This document shows positions 44,840-53,635 of a DNA stretch of 64,000 nucleotides, in pieces. The first letter of the stretch is position 1, and each line of letters opens with the position of its first letter. The notes beneath the pieces were generated by a model that saw only the letters and a program-made list of their open reading frames with translations, had not been told where the DNA came from and did no database searches. Location: contig NZ_JFZG01000003.1 in NCBI RefSeq assembly GCF_000607165.1, forward strand, positions 124,001 to 188,000, written 5' to 3'. This DNA comes from Ralstonia pickettii. GTDB taxonomy: Bacteria > Pseudomonadota > Gammaproteobacteria > Burkholderiales > Burkholderiaceae. Made by a program: the position numbers and the translations under genes.

Positions 44840-45559
44840 CTACAGCGTGCTGTCGATCAGTGCACCCTTGAAGACCACGGGGCCGGTCGGTCCCTCCGGA
44901 TTGGGCGAGCCGCCACGCGGTTCCACGCTGATGGCCAGTGCGGGGACCTGCCGCAACGGCTGCGCCACCGTCAGCCGCACGGCGCGCTGGTGCCCGATCA
45001 CCCCAAGTGACTGAGGATGCCCGCCGGGCGGCAGCGCCCAGAGCTGCAAGGCCTGTTCAGTGTTGAGCGGCGTTGCGTCCAGCCGCTTGAGCGATAGCGT
45101 GCCGGTGCGCGCATCCCAGGTGACGAGGACGGCCGCCTGGGCCTTCGCGTCCTGCAGCACGGCCACGGCGTTGGCGACAGGCGCCTCGCGCAATTGCTGC
45201 GCCAGCCTCAGGTTCAGCCCGATCGCCACCGCCGCAACCACCGCCGCGACTGCGGTGGCGCCGCGCCAGAAGCCGGTACCTTGCCAGAGCCGCTGCCAGA
45301 CCGCTTTCCGCGGCGGCGCCGGCTCGCGCCAGCCGAGTTGCACTTCAACCCGGCAGAGAATTTCCGGCAGCGGCGCCGTGGCTGGCTGGAGCGCCGGCAG
45401 GTCGGCCAGATAGCGCTGCCAGCGTTCGACCGTGGCACGCACGGCGTCGTCGTGGCGAATGATCTGCTCGAATCGGCGGCGTGCGCCGTCACGCAATGTT
45501 CCGACCGCATATTCGGCGGCCAGCTTGTCGACGAGATCGGGGTGGCGGCGCGGGTCCAT
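44840..45559 (-). CDS. Anti-sigma K factor, RskA family
   Basis: A 239-residue protein. An N-terminal anti-sigma domain (about 1-85: DKLAAEYAVGTLRDGARRRFEQ) is followed by a membrane helix (ATAVAAVVAAVAIGLNL, about 105-121) and a periplasmic RskA_C domain (from about 150). Such proteins hold an ECF sigma factor until a periplasmic signal releases it. It begins inside the stop of the sigma gene (TGATG), a typical sigma/anti-sigma pair. Confidence 0.9.
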   Translation of the reverse strand: MDPRRHPDLVDKLAAEYAVGTLRDGARRRFEQIIRHDDAVRATVERWQRYLADLPALQPATAPLPEILCRVEVQLGWREPAPPRKAVWQRLWQGTGFWRGATAVAAVVAAVAIGLNLRLAQQLREAPVANAVAVLQDAKAQAAVLVTWDARTGTLSLKRLDATPLNTEQALQLWALPPGGHPQSLGVIGHQRAVRLTVAQPLRQVPALAISVEPRGGSPNPEGPTGPVVFKGALIDSTL

Positions 45560-46206
45560 CACGGTGCTCCGAGGCATTCGCGCAGGCGGTCCAACCCGCG
45601 CCGCATCCAGGATTTGACGGTGCCCAGCGGCAGTGACAGCGCTTGTGCCAGCTCGCTGTGCGACAGGTCACGCAGATAGGCGAGCGACACGACTTCGCGC
45701 TGCTTTGGGTCCAGGCGCTTGAGGCATTCGGCCAGCGCGCGGGCTTGCTGGCCGGCGAGCGCGAGGTCCGCCGGGCCAGGGGCGTGGTCGGCCAGGACAT
45801 CGGCGTAGGTGTCATCCAGCGGCACGGATTCCTGCACGCGCTCGGCACGCTGCCGGCGCAGGCAATCGAGTGCACGGTTGCGCACGATCGTGGTCATCCA
45901 CGTCATGGGGGCGGCCAGATGCGGGCGGTAATCGCCGGCATGGCGCCAGATGTTGACGAAGCTTTCTTGCAAGACGTCCTCGGCCCAGTCCTTCCTGACC
46001 AAGATACGCAGCGCGAGCCCAAACAGTTTCGGTGCGCAGCGCGTATATAGCGTGCGCAGGGCGTCGCGGTCACCCAGGCCGATGCGCTGCAGCAACGCCG
46101 CCAGCTCTTCCGCGTCGGCGCTTTGGGAGCGAGCTGCCGCGGCCGCCGTCGGCGGATCGGCGTCTTGCGCGGCGTGGTCGTCGGCGGTGCGCTGGAAGGT
46201 GAGCAC
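45559..46206 (-). CDS. ECF sigma-70 factor (SigK-like)
   Basis: About 215 residues if started at the GTG at 46206. Region 2 is at LYTRCAPKLFGLALRILVRKDWAEDVLQESFVNIWRHAG and WMTTIVRNRALDCLRRQRA (core binding and -10 recognition). Region 4 is at RLDPKQREVVSLAYLRDLSHSELAQALSLPLGTVKSWMRRGLDRLRE, a helix-turn-helix for -35 recognition. Region 2 and region 4 are joined by an acidic linker. An ATG at 46299 would add 31 non-conserved residues, so the true start is uncertain. Partner and likely controller is the anti-sigma gene overlapping its stop. Confidence 0.88.
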   Translation of the reverse strand: MLTFQRTADDHAAQDADPPTAAAAARSQSADAEELAALLQRIGLGDRDALRTLYTRCAPKLFGLALRILVRKDWAEDVLQESFVNIWRHAGDYRPHLAAPMTWMTTIVRNRALDCLRRQRAERVQESVPLDDTYADVLADHAPGPADLALAGQQARALAECLKRLDPKQREVVSLAYLRDLSHSELAQALSLPLGTVKSWMRRGLDRLRECLGAP

Positions 46207-46295
46207 GGGGCAGCTTTTTGTGGACGGTCCTGCCCAGAGTGTAAGTAGAAACCGTGGTTGCCGGGGGAATTCACGTGAAAGGTGCTGAGGTATTT

Positions 46296-46323
46296 GCATC
46301 CAGTTGGGCGCGCGCTTCGTACA
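46296..46323 (+). promoter_or_regulatory. Candidate ECF-type promoter of the ferritin-like gene
   Basis: GCATCCA (46296-46302) and CGTACA (46318-46323) are 15-16 bases apart, resembling -35/-10 elements of SigK-type ECF factors. The predicted start near 46329 lies about 80 bases before the ferritin-like ATG. The pattern match is visual and unverified. Confidence 0.4.
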
Positions 46324-46410
46324 AGAGGTCAGGCGCTGGACAAACGCCCGCGATTCCCATCACGCACCGCACGGATCGCGCTTTTCCCCACATATGCAAG
46401 GAGACCGACG

Positions 46411-47016
46411 ATGGACACAACCAAAGAGATGGATCAGTTGGAGAGTGACAGCCCGCGCATCGACGCGCGCCGCCGCGTGCTGCTGCGCGCGCCGGGGCTG
46501 ATGGCGCTGGGTTCGCTGGCGGCGGTGTCGCTGGGCCAGTCGATGCCTGCCTGGGCGCAGACCCAATCAGGCAGCGTGAAAGACGACATCAACATCCTGA
46601 ACGTGGCGCTTGGGCTGGAGTACCAAGCCATCGCCGCATATCAGGTGGGCGCAGAAAGCGGCTTGTTGCAAAAGCCCGTGCTGGCGACGGCTGTGAAGTT
46701 CCAGGGCCACCACAAGGCACACGCGGCGGTGCTGGCGGGAACGGTGTCCAAACTGGGTGGTACGCCGGTCATGGAGAAGAAGGTGGCGGAATACAACTTC
46801 CCGGTCAGCCAGCTCAAGACGCAGGCCGACGTGCTGCGTTTTGCCGCCGGGCTGGAAAAGGGCGCCACTTCGGCCTACCTGGGCGTGATGCCGAATTTCT
46901 ACACGCGCGACCTGACCAAGGCCGCCGCCAGCATCCTGGGCGACGAGGCAATGCATTGGGCGGTGCTGCTCTCGGTGCTGGGTGAAGACCCGGTGCCGGT
47001 GGCGTTCATCAGCTAA
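46411..47016 (+). CDS. Ferritin-like domain protein with Tat-like signal
   Basis: A 201-residue protein. Residues 1-50 hold an RRRVLLRAP motif (20-28) resembling a weak twin-arginine signal, a hydrophobic segment and an AWAQ cleavage site. The mature part fits PF13668-like ferritin-like domains: DDINILNVALGLEYQAIAAYQVGAESG, KFQGHHKAHAAVLAGTVSKLGG, and a final helix with ILGDEAMHWAVLLSVLG. The metal-binding residues E, H and E are conserved in the helices. Role unknown: stress or iron-related. AAGGAGA at 46398-46404 fixes the start. It is divergent from the ECF sigma gene. Confidence 0.85.
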   Translation: MDTTKEMDQLESDSPRIDARRRVLLRAPGLMALGSLAAVSLGQSMPAWAQTQSGSVKDDINILNVALGLEYQAIAAYQVGAESGLLQKPVLATAVKFQGHHKAHAAVLAGTVSKLGGTPVMEKKVAEYNFPVSQLKTQADVLRFAAGLEKGATSAYLGVMPNFYTRDLTKAAASILGDEAMHWAVLLSVLGEDPVPVAFIS

Positions 47017-47029
47017 AGGGTTTGTTGGG

Positions 47030-47069
47030 CCGCCACACCGGCTGCTCGTTACGGTGTGGCGGTTTTTTT
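47030..47069 (+). terminator. Intrinsic terminator of the ferritin-like gene
   Basis: CCGCCACACCG pairs with CGGTGTGGCGG (11 bp) and is followed by T7. It overlaps the 3' end of the lysR-type gene on the opposite strand. Confidence 0.9.
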
Positions 47070-47933
47070 GTGCGCGTCGAATGCTTCGACGATGCAATCG
47101 AGCAAGGCCCGCACGCGTGCGGTCTTGTGCAGATCGGCGTGCGTGACGAGCCAGACGTCCTGCATGCTCCGACGGTTTGGTAGTACGCGCACCAGTTGTG
47201 GATACGCTTGCGCGCGGCGGCAAACCAGCTCGGTGATCCCAATGCCTGCGGCCACCGCCTCGAACAGCGCCAGCGCCGAGTTGCTCTGCAAGACGACACG
47301 CCCGCGCGTGATCGGCTCGCCGCAGAGGTCTTCCCACATCCACGGCACTTCGTTGCGCGGGTAAAGCACCAGGTCGTGCCCCGCAAAGGCCGTCCCTTCC
47401 TCAGGCTCGCCGCGCGCGGCGACGTAGCTGCGGCTCGCATAGATACCGGTTTCCATTTGGCCGATGCGCCGCGCGATGAGGTCTGGTGAATCCGGGCGCA
47501 GCGTGCGCACGGCCACGTCGGCTTCGCGCTTGGTCAGGTTGGCAATGCTCTTGGACGCCATGCAGACGACGTCGATGCCCGGATGCTGCTGCCGCAGCTG
47601 CGCGATGGCCGGCAACACAAAGGTGGCTGCCATCGTGTCGGTCGTGGCCACTCGGATCGTGCCGGCGAGTTGGTCGTCGATGCCGGCAACGCGGCGCTCG
47701 ATGGTGTGTGCCGCCTGCTCCATTGCTTCGGCCGGTCCGATCAGCGCTTCGCCGGCCGGTGTGAGCACCAGCGCGGTCGACGTCCGCAGGAAGAGCTTGG
47801 CCGATAGCTCGTCTTCCAGCGCTGCGATGCGGCGGCCCACCGTGGCCTGATCCACGCCCAGGCGCTGGGCCGCACCGCGCAGCGTACAGGTGCGCGCTAC
47901 CGCCAGGAAAAAGCGTCCGTTGTCCCAGTTCAC
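47049..47933 (-). CDS. LysR-family transcriptional regulator
   Basis: A 294-residue LysR protein. The N-terminal winged helix (FFLAVARTCTLRGAAQRLGVDQATVGRRIAALEDELSAKLF) recognises DNA, and residues from about 85 form the effector-binding domain (IRVATTDTMAATFVLPAIAQL). The GTG at 47933 has GGAG 6 bases upstream; the ATG at 48008 would read into the operator region. It is divergent from an MFS exporter, which it probably controls through the inverted repeat between them. The inducer is unknown. Confidence 0.9.
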   Translation of the reverse strand: MNWDNGRFFLAVARTCTLRGAAQRLGVDQATVGRRIAALEDELSAKLFLRTSTALVLTPAGEALIGPAEAMEQAAHTIERRVAGIDDQLAGTIRVATTDTMAATFVLPAIAQLRQQHPGIDVVCMASKSIANLTKREADVAVRTLRPDSPDLIARRIGQMETGIYASRSYVAARGEPEEGTAFAGHDLVLYPRNEVPWMWEDLCGEPITRGRVVLQSNSALALFEAVAAGIGITELVCRRAQAYPQLVRVLPNRRSMQDVWLVTHADLHKTARVRALLDCIVEAFDAHKKTATP

Positions 47934-47983
47934 GTCGGGCTCCGAATATGCGTAGATGAGTGATGCAAATCTGCAGCGTTGCA

Positions 47984-48008
47984 ATGCAAAAACGCTGCTT
48001 TTTTGCAT
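47984..48008. promoter_or_regulatory. Operator-like inverted repeat between lysR-type and MFS genes
   Basis: ATGCAAAAA (47984-47992) pairs with TTTTTGCAT (48000-48008), a perfect 9-bp inverted repeat with a 7-base spacer. It lies between the divergent regulator and exporter starts and has the size expected for a LysR-family binding site. Confidence 0.65.
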
Positions 48009-48034
48009 GCGCTCTCCAGCCTACACTTGGCTGC

Positions 48035-49486
48035 ATGAAATTGCCAAACGGTTCCGCCATGTCTTCATGCCACGCCAACACCATGTGCGTCACTCCCTCG
48101 GCTGACTTGCAACCCGATCTCAGCCGCTGGCGCCGCAACGCAACGCTGGGCATTCTCACGTCGGGTGTGTTCATGGCGGTGCTCGATACGACCGTGGTCA
48201 ACGTGGCGCTCATCGCCATGCGCGACAGCTTGCACAGCAGCGTCGCAGAACTTGCCTGGATTGTTGACGCCTACACGCTCGCCTTTGCCGCCTTCATCCT
48301 CACGGGCGGTTTGCTGAGCGACCGCATTGGCGCGCGCACCGTGTTCATGGCGGGGATGGCGGTGTTCATCGTGGCCTCGGCCGGCTGCGGGCTGGCACCT
48401 TCAGTGGCCACGTTGATTGCCGCCCGCATCCTGCAGGGCGTCGGGGCGGCGATGTTTCTGCCGAGTTCGCTATCGCTCATTCGCAGCACGTTTGAAGACC
48501 CGCGCGAGCGCGCCTGGGCCATTGGCCTGTGGGGCGCCATCGTCGCGACCGCCGCGGCCGTGGGCCCGGCGCTGGGCGGCGTGCTGGTCGACACATATGG
48601 CTGGCGCAGTGCCTTCCTGATCAACGTGCCACTGGGCGTGGTCGGCATGCTGGGCACGTGGGTCATCGTGCGTCACGTGCAGCCTGCGCGCGCCAAGCCG
48701 TTCGATTGGGCGGGGCAGGTGACGAGCGCGGTGATGCTCGCAGCGCTGTGTTTTGCCGCGATTGAATGGCCGGTGCGCGGCGCGCAATCGCCGTGGGTGT
48801 GGGGTACCGCGCTGTTGACGGTGGTGGCCGGGGGGCTGTTCGTCTTGGCCGAACGCCGGGCGCGTGCGCCACTGGTGCCGCTGGCCTGGCTGGGGCATCG
48901 CACGCTGGGCGCGGTCAATGGCGTGGGGTTTCTGCTGAACTTCGGCTATTACGGCGCGTTGTTCGTGCTGAGCCTGCATTTGCAGAATGTCGAACACCTG
49001 AGCGCACGCCAGACCGGCCTGGTCATGCTGCCAATGGCGGTGAGCCTGTCGGCGGGCAACATCTTCGCGGGCAAGCTGATGGTGCGTTTTTCTACGCCGA
49101 CGATGATGCTGAGTGGCCTCGTGATCGGCGCAGCGGGTTTGCTGGCAACGTCGGCTGCACTGACCGGCCAAGTGCACATCTGGGTGGTGAGTGCAACGAT
49201 GATGGCTTACGGCGGCGGCACCGCGCTGGCGATTGCGCCCATGACGTCGACCATCCTGTCTGCGGCGCCGGGCGAGTTGGCCGGCACGGCGTCGGGGTTG
49301 CTCAACGCCGCGCGGCAGACCGGGAGTTTGCTGGGCGTGGCAGCGGCGGGCGCGGTCGTCACGGTGGTGCCCGGTCTGGCGCATGCCTCGCCGCTGGTGT
49401 TCGGCCTGATGACGCTGTCGTACGCCGGCGCGATGGCGATGGCGTGGATCAGCCGTCGCCCGGCCGCCACCGCGCTGGCTGCCTGA
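48035..49486 (+). CDS. DHA2-family MFS drug/multidrug exporter
   Basis: A 483-residue, about 14-helix transporter of the EmrB/QacA type. Landmarks: FMAVLDTTVVNVALIAMRDSL (motif D1 at TM1), AYTLAFAAFILTGGLLSDRIGARTVF (motif A) and ILQGVGAAMFLPSSLSLIRSTF (motif B). It exports hydrophobic compounds by proton antiport; the substrate is unknown. Several start ATGs are possible (47963, 48035, 48059, 48083), none with a strong ribosome-binding site. It stops directly against the ppc stop codon. Confidence 0.87.
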   Translation: MKLPNGSAMSSCHANTMCVTPSADLQPDLSRWRRNATLGILTSGVFMAVLDTTVVNVALIAMRDSLHSSVAELAWIVDAYTLAFAAFILTGGLLSDRIGARTVFMAGMAVFIVASAGCGLAPSVATLIAARILQGVGAAMFLPSSLSLIRSTFEDPRERAWAIGLWGAIVATAAAVGPALGGVLVDTYGWRSAFLINVPLGVVGMLGTWVIVRHVQPARAKPFDWAGQVTSAVMLAALCFAAIEWPVRGAQSPWVWGTALLTVVAGGLFVLAERRARAPLVPLAWLGHRTLGAVNGVGFLLNFGYYGALFVLSLHLQNVEHLSARQTGLVMLPMAVSLSAGNIFAGKLMVRFSTPTMMLSGLVIGAAGLLATSAALTGQVHIWVVSATMMAYGGGTALAIAPMTSTILSAAPGELAGTASGLLNAARQTGSLLGVAAAGAVVTVVPGLAHASPLVFGLMTLSYAGAMAMAWISRRPAATALAA

Positions 49487-52400
49487 TCAGCCGCTATTGC
49501 GAAGCCCCGCGGCAATCCCGTTGATCGACAGATGGATGCCGCGCCGCACACGCGCATCGTCGCTGCCGGCCTTGCCCGAGCGGAAGCGCTTGAGCAGTTC
49601 GACCTGCAGGTGATTCAGCGGGTCGAGGTACGGGAAGCGGTTCTTGATGGAACGCGCCAGCAGCGGGTTGTCGGCCAGACGCTCCGACTGCCCCGTGATG
49701 GCTGCCAGCATCTGCTCGGTCAACGTGAACTCCGCCGAGATGCGCGAGAACACCGCGTTACGCAGCTTGCGGTCATCGCACAACTGCGCGTAGCGCGACG
49801 CCACGTTCAGATCGGCCTTGGACAGCACCATGTCCATGTTCGAGAGCAGGTTCGCAAAGAACGGCCACTGCTTGTGCATGCGCTTGAGCGTTGCCAGGCG
49901 CGCGGCGCGGGCCTTGGCGTTGCCAGCGTCATCGAGCCAGCGCTGCACCGCGCTGCCAAAGCCGAACCAGCCCGGCAGCAGCAGACGGCATTGGCCCCAC
50001 GAGAAGCCCCACGGAATCGCGCGCAGGTCTTCAATGCGGCGGTGTTTCTTGTCCATCAGCTTGCGCGAGGCCGGGCGTGAACCGAGGTTCAGGTCAGCAA
50101 TCTCGGTGATCGGCGTGGTGGCGAAGAAGTAGTCCTTGAAGCCCGGGGTTTCGTAGACGAGGTTGCGGTACGCGGCAAAGGCGTTGTCCGACAGCGCCTG
50201 CATGGCGGCTTCGAAATCTTCCAGGCCCTTCGGCCGGTTGCGCGTGGGCAGCAGTGTCGCTTCCAGCGTGGCCGCGACGATGGTTTCCAGGTTGCGCCGA
50301 CCGATCTCAGGATTGGCGAACTTGCTGGAGATGATTTCGCCCTGCTCGGTCAGGCGGATCTGCCCGTTCACCGTGCCCGGCGGCTGCGACAGGATGGCCT
50401 GGTAGGTCGGGCCGCCGCCTCGGCCGACCGTGCCGCCGCGGCCATGGAACAAGCGCAGGCGCACGCCCTTGCGCTCGAACAGATCCACCAGCGCCAGCTC
50501 GGCCTTGTACAGCTCCCAGTTGGAGGTGAGGAAACCGCCGTCCTTGTTCGAATCCGAATAGCCGAGCATCACTTCCTGCTCGTTGCCCTGCGCCGCCAGC
50601 ACGGCATCGAAGCCGGGCAGGGCAAGCAGGTCGGCCATGATTTCCGGCGCGTTGCGCAAGTCTTCGATGGTTTCGAACAGCGGGATCACCATTACATCCA
50701 GCGCGGCGCTGCCGCTGCCATTGGCGCCCGTGCGGAACATGCCGGCTTCCTTCTGCAGGAGCATCACTTCCAGCAGATCGGACAGCGTCTCGGTGTGCGA
50801 AATGATGTAGTTGCGCACGATGCGATTGCCGTAGCGGGCACGCACTTCGCGGGCGGCGCGGAAGATGTCGATCTCCGACGTGGTCTGCTCGCTGTATGCG
50901 TGGAACGGCAACGTCAGCACGCGCGGCTGTTGCAGCTCACGCAGCAGCAGCGTGCGTTTGTCGGCCTCGGACAGCGCCGCATAGGCGCCTTCCACACCCG
51001 CAACCTTCAGCAGCTCGGCGACGGTCGCTTCGTGCACGTCCGACACCTGCCGCAGGTCGATTGACGACAGGTGGAAGCCGAACACATCAATCGCGCGCGC
51101 CAGCGATGCCAGCCGTGCGTCGGCCAGCACCTCGCCGTGGTGCGCCGCCAAGGAATCGATGACGATCTGGATGTCGGCACGCAGTTCTTCTGCGTTGCCG
51201 TAAGCCGGAGCGGGGCCGACGGCGTGGCGGCCAGCGTCTTCGCCCGTCAGTTCGTGGCACGTGGCTGCCAGGCGCGCATAAACGCCAATCAGCGCACGGC
51301 GGTACGGCTCGTCCACGCGGTGTTCGGAATGGTCGGGTGAGCGCTCGGCCAACGCTTGCAGCTCTGCGCTGACATCCACCAGCGACGTCGACATCGACAG
51401 CTCCGCACCCAGCGCGTGGATCTCTTCCAGGTACCACGCAAGGATCACGCTCGCTTGCTTGCGTGCGGCGTCGCGCAACGTCGTCGCGGTGACGAACGGG
51501 TTGCCGTCGCGGTCGCCGCCGATCCACGAGCCCATCTGGAAGAAGGGCGGCAGCGGTGCCGGTTCGCCCCGCGCGCCGCGACGCGGGAACGCGGTCGCAA
51601 TGTCTTCTTCCAGTTCGCGGTACAGCGCGGGAATTTCGCGCAGGAAAGTGGTTTTGTAATACGACAGCGCGTTCTCGATCTCGTCGGCGACCATCAGGCG
51701 CGTGGTGCGCAGCATGCGCGTTTGCCACAGCTTTGTGACATGGGCACGCAGCAGCGCGGTGTTGCGTTCGCGTTCGCGCGTGGTGAGCGGTGCGTCGCGC
51801 TCGGCCAGCAGGCGGGCGATTTCGCGTTGTGCATCGAGCGTGCTCTTGCGCTGCACCTCGGTCGGGTGGGCGGTCAGCACCGGCACGATCAGCGCGGTTT
51901 CGAAGAATCGGCGCAGCACGTCGCCCGACAGGCCTTCATCGGCGGCCGACAGCAGCGCGCGCATCAGGCTGCCCGGCTGCGGCGGCGATCCAGCGAGCGC
52001 ATGCACGCGGCGGCGGCGATTGTGGTGCTGGTCTTCAGCGATGTTCGCCAGGTGCGAGAAATAGCTGAAGGCGCGCACCACCGACGTGGTTTGGTCGCGC
52101 GAGAGCGTCTTCAGCAGCCGGTCGAGATCCTGCTCGGCCTGACGGTCGCCGTCGCGGCGGAAGCGCACGGCAGTCTGGCGGATGGTCTCGACCGTTTCGA
52201 AGACGGTGCCGCCTTCCTGGTCACGCAGCACGTCGCCCAGCAGGCGCCCGAGAAAGCGGATGTCTTCCTTCAGCGGCTGATCCTTGGCCGCGGCGCTGCC
52301 CGACGAGCGTCGGGAAGTGGGACCGAGTGATGCGCCGTTGGCTTCGTCCGCACCATTGGCCTTGGTCACCGGTTTGGAGGCGGGCTTGGCAGCCTTGATG

Positions 52401-52495
52401 GCCTTCGGGGCCTTGCTGGTCTTGGCGGGGGCGGCGGAAGGCTTGCGGGCGGTGGTCGCGCGCGAGGAAGCGCGGCGCGCGGCGGGCTGCGTCAT
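49487..52495 (-). CDS. ppc: Phosphoenolpyruvate carboxylase
   Basis: A 1002-residue PEP carboxylase, fixing bicarbonate onto PEP to make oxaloacetate. Catalytic landmarks: [12 protein letters not shown] (His near 205), GGDRDGNP near 330, [17 protein letters not shown] near 630, and [14 protein letters not shown] near 668. The C-terminal NG (ending LRNSG) is normal. The first 75 residues are an Ala/Lys/Ser/Pro-rich extension not typical of the family core; AGGAGA just upstream of the ATG supports it being translated. Tetrameric and cytoplasmic, anaplerotic. It is divergent from hemC. Confidence 0.95.
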   Translation of the reverse strand: MTQPAARRASSRATTARKPSAAPAKTSKAPKAIKAAKPASKPVTKANGADEANGASLGPTSRRSSGSAAAKDQPLKEDIRFLGRLLGDVLRDQEGGTVFETVETIRQTAVRFRRDGDRQAEQDLDRLLKTLSRDQTTSVVRAFSYFSHLANIAEDQHHNRRRRVHALAGSPPQPGSLMRALLSAADEGLSGDVLRRFFETALIVPVLTAHPTEVQRKSTLDAQREIARLLAERDAPLTTRERERNTALLRAHVTKLWQTRMLRTTRLMVADEIENALSYYKTTFLREIPALYRELEEDIATAFPRRGARGEPAPLPPFFQMGSWIGGDRDGNPFVTATTLRDAARKQASVILAWYLEEIHALGAELSMSTSLVDVSAELQALAERSPDHSEHRVDEPYRRALIGVYARLAATCHELTGEDAGRHAVGPAPAYGNAEELRADIQIVIDSLAAHHGEVLADARLASLARAIDVFGFHLSSIDLRQVSDVHEATVAELLKVAGVEGAYAALSEADKRTLLLRELQQPRVLTLPFHAYSEQTTSEIDIFRAAREVRARYGNRIVRNYIISHTETLSDLLEVMLLQKEAGMFRTGANGSGSAALDVMVIPLFETIEDLRNAPEIMADLLALPGFDAVLAAQGNEQEVMLGYSDSNKDGGFLTSNWELYKAELALVDLFERKGVRLRLFHGRGGTVGRGGGPTYQAILSQPPGTVNGQIRLTEQGEIISSKFANPEIGRRNLETIVAATLEATLLPTRNRPKGLEDFEAAMQALSDNAFAAYRNLVYETPGFKDYFFATTPITEIADLNLGSRPASRKLMDKKHRRIEDLRAIPWGFSWGQCRLLLPGWFGFGSAVQRWLDDAGNAKARAARLATLKRMHKQWPFFANLLSNMDMVLSKADLNVASRYAQLCDDRKLRNAVFSRISAEFTLTEQMLAAITGQSERLADNPLLARSIKNRFPYLDPLNHLQVELLKRFRSGKAGSDDARVRRGIHLSINGIAAGLRNSG

Positions 52496-52603
52496 GGTGT
52501 CTCCTAGGTTGGGTAGGTAAGGTGCCTGAACGGCCCTCTTTTCTGCATCACTTCAACGTGATAGCCGGACTGTCGCGAAAAAGCTGCGTGCTACCATTGC
52601 CGC

Positions 52604-53620
52604 ATGTCTTCCAACGCCCGCCCGACTTCCCGTCAATCCCAGCTTGCAACGACTCCTGCAGCCCAGGCGCCGACCAAGCTGGTCATTGCCTCGCGCGAAA
52701 GCCGGCTTGCCCTTTGGCAAGCCGAACACGTGCGTGCTGCATTGCAAAAATACTATCCCGCGTGCGACGTGTCCATCCTTGGAATGACCACGCGCGGCGA
52801 CCAGATTCTCGACCGCTCCCTCGCGAAGGTGGGGGGCAAAGGTTTGTTCGTGAAGGAACTGGAAGTCGCGCTGGCCGAGGGACGCGCCGATCTCGCCGTG
52901 CATTCGCTCAAGGATGTGCCGATGGAATTGCCCGAAGGCTTTGCGCTTTCGGCCATCCTCGAACGCGAAGATCCGCGCGACGCCTTTGTTTCCAACGACT
53001 ACGCCGATTTGGCCTCGCTGCCGGCCGGCGCCGTCGTGGGCACGTCCAGCCTGCGCCGTGAAGCTTCACTGCGGGCGCGCTTCCCGCATCTGGTCATCCA
53101 GCCGCTGCGGGGCAACCTCGATACGCGCCTCGGCAAGCTCGATCGTGGCGACTACGCCGCCATCATCCTGGCTGCTGCCGGGCTTAAACGCCTTGGCCTG
53201 GCTGATCGTATCCGCTCGACCATCGCGCCGGAAGAATCGCTGCCGGCAGCAGGGCAGGGTGCACTCGGCATCGAGATTCGCGCCGATCGTGCAGACGTAC
53301 GAGCGTGTCTCGCGCCGCTGCACGATGACCCCACCGCGCTGGCCGTGACGGCTGAACGCGCCGTTTCGCGCATCCTCGGCGGTTCCTGCCAGGTGCCACT
53401 GGCTTCGTTTGCGCAGTGGTCGGATACCGGCACGCTGCGCCTGCGCGCCTTTGTCGCTTCGCAGGACGGCACCCGCAAACTTGCCGCGGACGGCGAGGCC
53501 ACGCCATCCACGCAGGCCGAAGCGGACGCGCTGGGCGTGCGCGTCGCCCAGCAGATGCTGGCCGGCGGCGCACGCGACATCCTTGCCATGCTGGGCGCCG
53601 ACGCCCCACCCGCTACCTAA
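52604..53620 (+). CDS. hemC: Hydroxymethylbilane synthase (porphobilinogen deaminase)
   Basis: A 338-residue HemC that links four porphobilinogens into preuroporphyrinogen. The core opens with [19 protein letters not shown], followed by [37 protein letters not shown] and RRGN-type [32 protein letters not shown]. The dipyrromethane cofactor Cys is Cys262 in [13 protein letters not shown]. It has an extra 25-residue Ser/Thr-rich N-terminus. It is followed by the hemD-hemX gene after 15 bases. Confidence 0.96.
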   Translation: MSSNARPTSRQSQLATTPAAQAPTKLVIASRESRLALWQAEHVRAALQKYYPACDVSILGMTTRGDQILDRSLAKVGGKGLFVKELEVALAEGRADLAVHSLKDVPMELPEGFALSAILEREDPRDAFVSNDYADLASLPAGAVVGTSSLRREASLRARFPHLVIQPLRGNLDTRLGKLDRGDYAAIILAAAGLKRLGLADRIRSTIAPEESLPAAGQGALGIEIRADRADVRACLAPLHDDPTALAVTAERAVSRILGGSCQVPLASFAQWSDTGTLRLRAFVASQDGTRKLAADGEATPSTQAEADALGVRVAQQMLAGGARDILAMLGADAPPAT

Positions 53621-53635
53621 CTCCCACGGCTCGCC

